From Ustulina deusta (lineage: Eukaryota > Ascomycota > Sordariomycetes > Xylariales > Xylariaceae): a stretch of DNA of 64,000 bases. The notes under the pieces were generated by a model. The model had not been told where the DNA came from, did not search any database, and saw only the letters and a program-made list of their open reading frames with translations. Of this stretch, positions 1-10,760 are shown one piece after another. Numbering within the stretch: position 1 is the first letter of the stretch; each line of letters opens with the position of its first letter. The translations under genes and the position numbers were made by a program. The stretch spans positions 186,001-250,000 of the forward strand of contig JAJNNX010000057.1 of assembly GCA_023159155.1 (NCBI GenBank), written 5' to 3'.

Positions 1-927
1 TGTCTGGATGTGGTAAGGTAGCTAAACTCCGACTTGCCTAAGTAAGGCCCACATAAGGAAAATACTTACCTACCCTGGTGCGGCAAGGCATGAGATTGTA
101 CCTATCTATACCTACTTATGTACTTACATTACCTAGGTACGTACAAAGCTTGGTAGAGTTGCGGTATGGGTACAGTTTACAGCAGTAGACACATCTAGGT
201 AATAGCGCAAACTTTGGACAGTGAATAGCAAAAGGGTATTTGTACAGTACGTGGTTTCTCTGAGGACTTGGGTATGGATTACCTAACAACCTGTATGCGT
301 AGTGCCAATGGAGCCAGCCGCATCGTCATTGGTGGGGACGATGCCTCCCTAGGTAGGATAGGTATATGTATATCTATAGTTCCTTCTCTACAGTATGGGC
401 CACTGTATTCTATACAGTACTTACATCGAATAATACGGTACCTAGGTAGGTACCTAACTTCCGTGCCCGATGAACCAGGGCGCCACCTAGCAACCCACGA
501 CTGTCGCTGACGGCGAAAAACTACCCCGCCACATGCCCCACCAAGAATCACACCGCGAAACATCGAACTTGAACAAGTTCCAAGCCGCAACAACTCTCTC
601 CAGAACTGGTCGAATTTGGCCCATATCCGTTGCTCTCATACCACCTTGTCGTCCCTTATCACCGTCGCAGGGCTATAGGTAGGCATTTGCTGCTTCGTCT
701 TTCTTTCTTTCCTCCTTTAGATTGTAGTAGTCGGTTAATCAACCGCCCTTCTAGTCAGTCATACATCCTTACTTCAAGAAAAGAATAAAAGTCTCCCGCG
801 CTTCTCTTCTTCTCCTGGCAGTAAAGCTTCCTTCGCCTGCCCTCGTTATTTCCACTCGCCCACAACCATTTCTCACGGGTTTGGTTCAGGTGCCGCTCAG
901 GACTACGGGAGCCCATATATCGCCACC
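1..927. other. upstream region and leader of SUP35
   Basis: No gene is supported here. The first 480 bases are rich in TACCTA/TAGGTA words and AT-leaning intergenic sequence, with only short out-of-context ORFs on both strands. From about 690 to 900 the sequence becomes pyrimidine-rich (CTTTCTTTC-type tracts near 700-715 and 800-830), which is common in highly expressed filamentous fungal promoters and 5' leaders. The translation start at 928 sits in a perfect GCCACCATG context. Confidence 0.5.
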
Positions 928-3900
928 ATGTCAGATCTCAACTCGTGGGAAGACGACCCCGCCGCCCAGGACGACAACCTGTCGCGCCAGACGCAGCAGA
1001 TGAACCTCAACAGGAGCCCGGCGACGGCACCGACGTTCCGGCCGGGCGCCGCCTCCTTCCAGCCCACTGCACACAGTTTCCAGCCGGGCCAGCAGGCCTA
1101 CGGCGGCTACAACCAGTACCAGCAGCCGCAGCAGGGCTACTATGGCGGCCAGAACTACTACCCCCCGTACGGCCAGCAAGGCGCACATAACCAGCAGTAC
1201 GGCCAGGGCTACGGCAACATCTACGGCCAGCAAGGCGGCTACGGCAACCAGGGATATGGTGAGGCCCAGCCCCAGTTCCAGCCCCAGTCCCAGCCCTCCT
1301 ACCGTCGAGGCCCATCCCGGCTAACTCCTGGCAAGGCCAACAGCAGTACCCCCAGTACCATCAGCAGCCTCAACAACCCCAGCAGGCCACGCCTCAGGCC
1401 CCTCCTACTATCGCGAAGCGCGCCGACAAACCCGCTGCCGCTCCCTCGGACCTGAACAAGCCCGTGACCACCAAGGACGGCGGCGCCAAGGTTTTGAGTA
1501 TAGGGGGCGATGCCCCCAAGCCCAAGGCTGCCAAGGTTCTCTCCATCGGCATGCCCGCAGCACCAAAGGATGAACCGCAGCAACCCAAGGCCGAGCCAAA
1601 AGAGTCGAAAAAGTCAAATGAGGACGCCGCTGCTGAGAAGGGCGCGAGCGCTGATGCCGGCGCAAAAGTGGCCGCTACAAAGGCCATCGAGAAGACCGGC
1701 GAGTCCACCAAGCCCTCCAAGACCGCCAGCGGGAAGACCTCGCCCACGCCTTCATCCGGTCGATCGAGCCCGTCTAGAGACGTCAAAGGCCCCACTCGCG
1801 ACGCCGATGCTGTCGCGAACGAGCAGGCTGCTGATGTTGACGACGAGACGCTAAAAGAAATTTACGGCAAGGAGCACGTAAATGTCATCTTCCTGGGCCA
1901 CGTCGATGCCGGCAAAAGTACTCTGGGTGGCAGTATTTTGTACGCCACTGGCATGGTCGACGAGAGAACGAGTGAGTATATGAAGAACTGTTCTATTTCT
2001 ATATATATCCAACCAGTCCCTGGAACAGCAATTCCCATCGGCTAAAACAACATTTTATAAGCTCTGCATATCTCCCATATCCATATACTTTTTTTCCTTG
2101 GATCGAAATGCTGACTCTTAATAATAAAGTGGACAAGTACAAGAGAGAAGCAAAGGAGTTAGGCCGAGAGTCATGGTGGTTGTCATGGGCTCTGGATCTG
2201 ACCAAGGAGGAAAGATCAAAAGGCAAAACTGTCGAGGTTGGACGAGGCTTCTTTGAGACCGAGAAACGCCGATACAGTATCCTTGATGCTCCGGGTCACA
2301 AGACGTATGTTCCAAGCATGATTGGCGGTGCTGCCCAAGCAGATATCGGTGTGCTTGTCATCAGCGCACGTAAGGGCGAATACGAAACAGGCTTCGAGAA
2401 AGGTGGCCAAACTCGTGAGCATGCTATGCTTGCTAAAACACAAGGTGTCAATAAGCTTGTGGTCGCTATTAACAGTAAGTCCTTAAAATTTTCAGCTTCT
2501 TCCATGACCTGAGCGTTTTTCGGCGTCAATATTAGCTCGATCGTCAGACCAAGATAGCTGCGTACCCCTAGGCGTCTAGCATCTAAGAAACTAATCATTC
2601 TTTCTAACACTTCTAAATAGAGATGGATGACTCGACGGTTCAATGGTCGCACGATCGCTACAAAGAGTGCACGACAAAGCTATCGCAATTTTTGAAAGGA
2701 GTACGCATCCTCAAGTCCTCTAGTTATCCCTTTAATTGGTCTTGGGCTCATTGCTCTTGTTTGCTCCCAACATACTGCTAGAACTCCTGCTCCTCCATGG
2801 CGGTCACTGACTCCCAATGTTGAACAGATGGGATACAATAAGGGCGACGTGCACTTCATGCCCATGGCTGCCCAGCAGTTAATAAATATCAAGGATAGAA
2901 TTCCGGCTGGGGTTTGCTCCTTCTACGATGGGCCCTCATTGCTTGAATACTTGGATAGCATGCAATCCTTGGAGCGGAAGGTCAACGCACCGTGAGTAAT
3001 GAAAGATTCATTATCCAGCCCCTCCCCTCCTCCTCCTCCTTGTGTCGGATGCAAGAATCTCCGCCAGGTCCGGGCCTTTCAAACTCGTACATGCCCTACC
3101 ATAATCGAAAGTACTGACTTTTTGTGTTCAAGTTTCATGATGGCTGTCGCCGGAAAGTATCGCGATATGGGTACAATGGTCGAAGGCAAAATCGAGGTAA
3201 GACTTCTGTTGATTCTGCACTCCAAACCCCCTCCCCCTTGTTGTCTCTTCGGGGCAACAATCGCGCACGGGAATTTCCGTTCATGACAAGCTCCGCACAG
3301 CTGTGAAGCCCTCTTCAGCTGTCCATCGAACATTTATCCCAAAAGACGATCACTAACTTCTGTAATATGAGTAGGCTGGCGTTTGCCGAAAGGGTATGAG
3401 TGTAGTAATGATGCCCAACAAGGAAAAGATTGAGATTTCGGCTCTGTATGGCGAGACGGAAGATGAGATCCAGCTCGCTCAGTGCGGCGATCAGGTTCGA
3501 ATGCGTCTTCGAGGCATTGAAGAGGATGATATTTCGCCGTATGTATTGAGCTCTTTTGGTAAAGCTTTGAGCATCAGTTGGCCCGCTAATTATCTCCATT
3601 TATATACTCCCGTCACCCAGTATAGTATAACCCGCTCATATGACAATTACTAACTCGTGAGTTGTGTAGTGGTTTCGTCATGTGCAGCCCCAAGCGCTTG
3701 GTGCATAACGTCAAAGCCTTCGAGGCACAAATCAGAATCCTAGAGCTGAAGACTATCCTCACTGCAGGCTTTAACTGTGTACTTCACGTGCACGCCGCTA
3801 TCGAAGAAGTCACATTTTCTTCTCTACTACATAAGTTACAAAAAGGCACCAACAGGAAGAGCAAGCTTCCCCCTACGCACGCAAAGAAGGGTGACAGTAT

Positions 3901-4112
3901 CATTGCCCGTATGGAAGTTACGGGTGGTGCTGGTTCAGTGTGTGTTGAGACTTTTGATGACGCACCACAATTCGGCCGCTTCACCCTTCGTGATCAGGTA
4001 AATTCATTTCATCCTTCTTGAATTATAGACACGAACTCTAATCCCCAATTTCTAGGGACAAACTATCGCCATTGGAAAGATCACGAAGCTCATCATGGAA
4101 GAATCGGCTTAA
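928..4112 (+). CDS. SUP35: eRF3, translation termination GTPase (Sup35)
   Basis: Class II release factor GTPase; with eRF1 it drives translation termination in the cytosol. Inferred exons: 928-1258, 1336-1971, 2130-2474, 2621-2700, 2828-2991, 3133-3196, 3375-3538, 3670-3997 and 4056-4112, giving 722 residues in frame. The first ~135 residues are Gln/Asn/Gly/Tyr-rich with YGQQGGYG-like repeats, the prion-like N domain. A charged Lys/Glu/Ala-rich M region follows, then the EF-Tu-like core: G1 GHVDAGKST near residue 298, G3 DAPGHK, and G4 NKMD split by intron 4. The C-terminal beta-barrel domains end in KITKLIMEESA. A PAM2-like stretch (LNRSPATAPTFRP) lies near residue 27, although its spacing differs from the metazoan consensus. 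Start chosen from its Kozak match and family N-terminus. Intron 1 interrupts the prion-like domain. The identification is secure; splice borders are by eye. Confidence 0.95.
1259..1335 (+). other. SUP35 intron 1, inside the prion-like domain
   Basis: This 77-nt intron has donor GTGAGG, branch CTAAC at 1321-1325 and acceptor GCAAG. It is needed to join the exon 1 frame (GYG) to the QQQYPQYHQQ frame, because both flanks are Gln-rich but in different frames. The length is not a multiple of three. Retention leaves exon 1 open through the intron and stops at 1455, giving a 175-residue product that is only the Q/N/G/Y-rich domain with a Pro/Ser/Arg tail. Confidence 0.75.
3539..3669 (+). other. SUP35 intron, possible decayed introner
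   Basis: A 131-nt intron (GTATGT...GTGTAG). Near its 3' end it carries ATGACAATTACTAACTC, which matches 16 of 17 bases of the corresponding end of the two introner copies at 29932-30110 and 62536-62693. A weaker collinear match (GAGCATCAGTTGGCCC against GAGCATGAGTTGCC) lies in the middle. Chance and branch-site constraint could explain part of this, so membership in the family is tentative. Confidence 0.35.
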
Positions 4113-5239
4113 AGAGTCTAGAGTGCAAAATAGTCAGTCCTACTAGAGGTAGACTGTTCTTCTAACCCAATAGCTTCCGGGTAAATGCATCTGCACGAAT
4201 CTTAACCTTGTGTCTATTTAAATCACTCGGAGAATTCATAGCGTTGCCTGCTCATCACAGTCTCCAAAATAAAAAGAAACGGGGTGGCCCCCTCGGGAGA
4301 AAGCTCAGCAACGTGAGCCAATTGGTCAAAGCATACCCATACTAGCAACGACTTCCTAGGTGGGGCTGGGAGATAGTTTGTGATGACAGATGGAAAGAGA
4401 TAGACTTGGTATATCCTTAGAGGAATACAAAAACATAACATAAGGCGTCTGTCTATCTACCTTCCTCTGAAAACTGTGCATACTCGCTGTTCTGCCGTGT
4501 ATGTTGATGATGATACAACTAGGGCATATCCAATTCACTCTTATATCGTGAGTATAGAGTAAGTAAAAAAGGGTTAGACGTAGACAAGATCTTGTAATTA
4601 GGCGTGAACTCGAATCAAGCCTGCATTTATTTCTCCCGGCCCCTATTCCACATACATGCATCTCCCTGCGATGTGATCGATGGTTGCGCTTGCATCGGTT
4701 TAAGGGAGGAGGTTCTAACACCTTTCATTTTTTTAAAAACCCCCCAAACACACCACAATCTAGAATTTGCCCGCTCTTTATGCCGTCCACATCTTCCTTT
4801 TCTTGGCCATTTGATATTTTTCCGCTTGTGATGAAGATGGTATTTTCGATCGTAGGAAAGACATGTAGCGCACTTTTCATGTGGATAAGTGTTCGAGTAA
4901 ACATGGCAATGCTTGAGCATAGGCCAGTGTGTGGTCTGCAAATCACTCATGAAACCAAGTAAATGTTAACCACTACGTTAGAGACCACTACTCATTACTG
5001 CCTTACTCGCCTACCTAACGTGTAGGGAAGTAGGTAGAGAGCTAGTAACGAGATATTACACCATGTCATCCACACCAAGGAAGTCATTATTCTTATTCAT
5101 GTTGCGATTGAATTCGATAGTCGACGCTATTTATCTTATTAATTGTTGATGTTTACTGCCATTCCCATCGTTCATCCATCTTTTATCTTCCATCTTTGAG
5201 CTTCCATCCTCCATCTTCTTTCTTAAGAAGCGACCCGAA
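4113..5239. other. tail-to-tail intergenic region
   Basis: This holds the 3' untranslated regions of the converging SUP35 and PAN2 genes. ORFs on both strands (for example 4356-4721 minus and 4684-4962 plus) overlap one another, have no recognisable domain and no start or intron context. I see no gene, RNA or repeat array here. Confidence 0.5.
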
Positions 5240-8200
5240 TCATCCTAGGCTCGACTCCCTAAGTGGCGTGGATATAGGCGTAATGCCAATGCCCGATTTC
5301 CTGGACGGGGTTGAAGGCGCCGTTCCATTCCCATTCCCACCTCCAGCACCAGGAGTAGTATTGCTAGCACTACCTGCCCGTCCGTTTGCGCCATCGGTGA
5401 CGGGGGGTGTATCGGTACGGATGGGGATGCCCGCACCCGTCTTCACGGGTGGTTTGAAGTTAGAAGCGAGTCCCTTGGCGTAGATCTCTTGAAGCATAGT
5501 CTCGAGGATGCCGGCTTCGACGTATTCCTGGTATTTGCGGTAGAGGCGGAGGGCCGTACGCGCGTCCTCAATCGAGTCGTGCGTGTGCAGCTGGATGTCT
5601 TCCTTGAGGATTGTGTACGCCAGAAACTGCAAGCTCAGTTTACGCAATCGCTCCTTGATGAAGAACAGGTCGCTCGTGTCGATCACCTGCGCCTTCGGCA
5701 CGTAGATGTTGATCACGCGGAAGTCCTGCTTGAGACCGTGCCCGAGGAACTTGCAACCAAGGTTCAGAAGGATCCATATCTTCTTATATGCGATCTTCAG
5801 GGGTACTAGGTTATGCCCCCGCTCCGCCGCAATCGTCTTGTCTAGATCTTCCGGTGTGATACCGGAGTACGAGGTAAGGTAGTCGACGACTATCTCGTTT
5901 ATAAAAATATAATCATCTATAAACGGCACGCCTTCGTCCATACCACTGCCACGAATAATCGATGTCCTTGCTAAAGCGTGGACCGTTGGCCGGATAATTT
6001 TCGAGTTACCATCTGAGTGCATCTCAACTTCTGGTTGCGCGATCTTGACAAATTCGGTGTCTATAGCCACTATCGTGTTGGGTCCCGCGGGTTCGTCCTC
6101 ACGGCTCAGTGTCTGATATGTCTTGTCACCCCGAGCGGGTCTAGACAAATTGGTCAGCGAGAAATTCGAACTCTGCCTGAAAACAAAAAAAAACGAAGAC
6201 TTACAGAAGATCAAGATATAAGAGCCGTGCATCTAAATTCTGTTTCCAGCTCGAGTCGAGCTGATTATTGGCGGCCTTCACCTGGTATACAATGACAGAG
6301 GGTGTCTTCCATGATGTGTTGAAAGTCAGCGCTTCCTTAGCTGGAATAGGTTTAACATGAAAGTCGTTGAATAGGTACCACTGGCTCTTGTTCGGCGCCG
6401 TTGGTGCTGAATGTGCAACTTTGTCCTCGGTCAGCTGGGCATCGCGGAGCGTATCGGCGAGGAAAGAATACTTACTGTTTGCCATAGCCACAAGATGGGA
6501 CTGTTGCTGCTTGCCACCATCAATGTTCACGGCAAGACCTGTGAGTGAGTAGACCGTAATGTTGTGAATACCGCGTTGTAGGTGCAATTTCAAGTCCTCT
6601 CCTTCGTAGCAGAAGAAATTCCCATTGTCAACAATGATACCAATCTCCTCCGGCAGCCAGCCAGGTGTGGCCCATAGATGGCGGTGTTCAGCCGTATGGA
6701 TAGCGGCGGTGAGCATCAGCACACTAGGTATTTCGTGGATAGTCTTCCTAGTTGCCAGCGTTTGATAACGGTGGCAAATATTGCACCATCCCTTGTTTGT
6801 TGTTTCTCTTTCCACGCTCATTTTCAAGACCTGGGAGAAAGTCGTGCCTCTAACACGTGCATTTCTCTGGCCAGGTTTCTTTTTCGTGTTAGCTGCCCGA
6901 TCGCTAGACACGGAGAAAGAACCAGCTTTACCCACATTTTGTGGATATATCAGCTCATTAACCATAGTAACATCTGCCTTCGTATTTTCATTTCTGCAAT
7001 TCATACATCGTATCGAATTTACCGCGGAGGTCCGAAATAACTGGTGTCAGTTAGCGGTGATGTTGTGGTGTGCTTAAGAACAATTGAGAGACTACCTCCT
7101 CAAACGCTGCAGGTGACTGTGAATCGGTACCGAAGCTCTGAATGTTCTTGAAAACCATTGTGCTATAATTCTGGGACATTTGCTGCAGCAGAAATCGTGC
7201 CAGTTGTTGCAGTATGAGGGTACGAGTAGTGCCGTGCGGTTCTTCCTCCAGCAAACCCAGATGTCCAGCTTGGGGTGATCGTTAATGGCGGGCACTGCAT
7301 GCTCGTGTGCGATTTCCTACTTACAATCTGGATGATAGCTTAAAGTCTTGGTGAAGTTAGACGCCTGGCAGGCTTCTCCTTCCGCTTTATCAAGCATGTC
7401 AAAAAGAAAGCCCAGCTCGCAAAGTAGACACATCTCGTCGACGCATGCCGTCGCGGCATGTTGGAGAGCAATATTTCGTATCAACGGAGTGTAGTGCATG
7501 ATTTGCAGCAACGGGTTTGCATATGCGTTAACAATATGGTTCTGAAGTCCGGAATACGGCGACTTGTTGAAGTACCTAGTCAAGGTTAGCGCCGCGATAT
7601 GCACCTAGAGTCTAGAAACCAACCCAAAGTCGAAATCATCGATACCAAATTTGCTGTACTTGATTTCTACATGCTGGTATAATTCAGGCACTTCGATTTT
7701 GTGGCTCTCAAGTTTACTGTCATGGGCGATGGGTGGAACTTCCGGGACCACCTCTTCTGGGGCAGGTGTCCCAGCGGGCGACTTGGCTAGCTCACGAGCC
7801 CTTTCACTCAGGAACTTGGGGTGTTTCAGCGTTTTCTGGGGACTCTCGCTGCTACGTGCGTCTTCAACTTGGTTACGGCGAAGCGAGCGGGTGTTCTTCC
7901 CATAAAATCCCCATTCCCTCTCCTGTAGAGTGGCTAGAACTTGCGGGTCAATCTTCACAGGTGGGAGCCCAACCTCAGTGACCATATTGCCGGGCCATGC
8001 CGATAACAGCACCTCTCTATAGTACGGCATACCGACGGAACTTAATGGCCTGCCCCCATGATCAATAAAGAGCACGACGATGACAAGTGGCAGGTCGTAA
8101 ACTTACGTATCCCATGCATCGAATTCTATTCTCGGTACGGCAGACGGCGCATCGGCCGTCTCGACGGGCCGACCAAACTCGGTAAAATGGATTTTACTAG

Positions 8201-9515
8201 GAGAACCCCAAAGGTGTATGGAACAATCGCCATCAGCTAGGGCTACAGCCTCGCCTGACGGCGCGATCTCGATCATGGAGAAATAGGACAGACTGTTGGC
8301 TTGACGCACGTTACTAGTGTTGGGATTCATCAAGTCAACAACATGCATCTGGCCAATCTGGGACATGACAATACTGGTGGTAGACATGCGGGGATGCATG
8401 CGTACGTAGGCGGCGCCGGCGGGAAAGGGGATGGGGGACATGGAGACCATATTCTTCAGGTCGAAGACATTGACGAAGGGATCAGGCATGTAGTTGCCCT
8501 GTTGCCTAAGAGAGTAGCCGCAAGTGACTATAAAATCGTGCTGGGCGTCCATATCATTAATAGCGGCGGTATGAGCATTCCAGATCTTGAGGACTTGGAA
8601 ATTGATCGAGTCGATGATGTGCACAGAACCACTGGGCGTTGCGGCACAGATATTGCGGCTGCTCCTCCGCATGATTTTATACTTGTGTTCCGTCGGCACC
8701 TGGAGAGGAGATGAATGAGTGCTCAGGCATGAAGGAAAGGGCCTTTCCACGTGTTTGGGGAGGTGATAAGCCAGAAGGAGGCCAAGCTTACTTGTTTCGT
8801 CACCTCGCCCTTGATCGTATCGATGACGAGCATCTTATCCTGCTCACCAGCGACCAGGATTTCGCTTGTGCCCTTAGACGTAAAGCTCATGCATCGTGAC
8901 TCTTTCATATCGTCGTGTCTGCGCTCGGGAACGCGTCAGCTTCATGGCGCTTGCTGGGCGTGCTTGACGGTGTGTTTCCACCCACCTGATAGACCACAAC
9001 GGTATGCCACGCCTGTTGCGCATGTGCACACCGCGAGCGCCGAGGGCGATGACGCCCTTGTCGTTGAAGAGAATCTGGAGGACGCCGCCATCTTGCGAAG
9101 TATGGGCCTTGAAGGACGTGTACTGCTGGAGCTTGGCGCCGTAGAAGGAAGTAACTCTACCCTATCACGGTGATTGTTGGTCAGCCGTCGAAGGACACCC
9201 ATCAAGAGCCATCGATGCGCTGGGCAGCGGGAAGAGGCTCTGGCTGTTTCGTACATATTCGTTGCCCGTCCACAGCAGTTCTTGGGTGATGTCGAATGCC
9301 AGACACGTCACGGGCGTTGGCAGGGCGCGGATGCCCGGCGGCGGAAACGGAATGCGGGCAACCTGGAGGAACAGAGAAAGAAGGCGAAACGGTTAGCGAC
9401 GAGCGACGAGCGACGACACGACGACACGACGATCGATCGATCGGGGATGCGCGGGGCACAAGGGAAAGGGAAAAGGGAAAATAGACACACGTACCTCGTC
9501 CCAGTCCGCATCCAT
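5240..9515 (-). CDS. PAN2: PAN2, poly(A) nuclease catalytic subunit
   Basis: Catalytic subunit of the Pan2-Pan3 deadenylase, which shortens mRNA poly(A) tails in a PABP-dependent manner. Inferred exons (minus): 9515-9495, 9362-9255, 9161-8986, 8918-8792, 8699-8107, 8049-7624, 7575-7325, 7268-7096, 7040-6205 and 6140-5240; 1203 residues in frame. Residues 1 to about 340 form the WD40 domain (start MDADWDE). Next come the Pan3-binding linker and an inactive ubiquitin-hydrolase-like domain with zinc-binding pairs (CMNC and CNIC). The C-terminal DEDDh exonuclease shows Asp931/Glu933 (DTEF), Asp1043 (HGLKQDF), His1091 and Asp1096 (HDSIEDA). All catalytic residues are present. A Pro/Gly/Ser/Thr-rich tail of about 60 residues follows. 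The donor after exon 6 is the unusual GTTGGT. Confidence 0.93.
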
Positions 9516-10760
9516 ATTACCGGTTGGTCATTATGGGTTGCGGGATGGCAGGCTGGAGGGAGGCGGGCTTTCGCCGCGTTGTGTGGGCGCTAACTGCGGA
9601 CAGAATATAGTACAGGTATAATTGATTCTCGGCTAAAGACAAACGTGAGGCTGGAAACGAGAGTCCGTGAGGTGATGGCGGGGTGCTCGCAGTGATGTTC
9701 CTGACCGTGTCACCACAGCGGTCCGGCGGTGCCAAGTGTCTAGGTAGTTATCGATTACGGCGTGTGAGGCATACCATGCCTTAGGTAGTACCTACCTACA
9801 TTGTTGCACTTAGGTACCTACCTCCTTCTGTAATTAGGTAGGTACTTACTAGGTAACCTGAGAGGTGGTCGGACAGGCCTTTATGCAGATCAGACCTACA
9901 GAGTTTCGTAAGAACTACCTACCTAACCTACAGTAAAAGGCACAAACAACCTACTACCTACTAAGAGGTATCTAGGTGAGGTAAAATGAATTTTTTTTTC
10001 GTTCAACTAAATAAGTATCCTAACGCCCGTAAACCATTCTGTTTTATTTTTCTTCTTTTTTTTTCTTCCTATAGGTATACACGTTTCTTCTTGGTCCCAC
10101 ATCCACTTTCTGCACGTTTCGTCGCTTACATAAGGCACTAACTGACTTCTTCGCATCGCTGTAGCACCTAGCATGTGTAAGTGTCCATGGAAGGTGGAAA
10201 AGCACGAGCATTGCCAAATGTAGCAAGTTGTCGCGTGATCGTGTCGGTTGTTATTCGATGCTTCACAACACCGTGACACGGACGTGGTAAAATCGCATAA
10301 TGTATGTATAATTAATTCTTCATTCGGTATCCTGATTTCATACGTCATGATATTAGCAGATTAGCAATCGTGAAGCCGACAATGGCGATCAATTGCCGGC
10401 ATGAATACCCATCAAACATCAACCGTCTATCACTGACAAAAAAGAAAAAAATAGGAAAAAAGTTATGCGAATTGATATTAATATTGATCAGAAAAGATAT
10501 ACATCTAACTAGTCTTGGTACGGGAGCTGTTTTTCCCAGCTTCGTTCCACGTGAGTGACGTGTTGCATCATCAGTCTAAGGCATAGAGTGTTTCGCTTCG
10601 GCCCGCCCTCGCGTGCCATTCCCTTGGCACCGCCATACGTGAAAAGAAACCCTGGAAGGCGGAAGACCTACTGAGAAAAATAGGTATATGCGTGTGTGTT
10701 TGTGTGTGTGCGTGTATCATGATATGCCACCAATAGCGCCTTCGCTTTTATTTAATTTAT
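9516..10760. other. PAN2 promoter and PEPCK 3' region
   Basis: The PAN2 upstream region lies between 9516 and about 9780. From 9770 to 9970 there is a dense patch of TACCTA/TAGGTA words. A T/C-rich tract near 10040-10070 and a GTGTGT run near 10690-10715 follow, and the rest is the 3' region of the PEPCK gene. No coding gene is supported. Confidence 0.5.

Noticed and set aside
9780..9970. TACCTA/TAGGTA patch considered as a CRISPR-like or telomeric array
   Set aside because: No fixed repeat-spacer geometry and not the TTAGGG telomere unit; it is dispersed low-complexity palindromic DNA.
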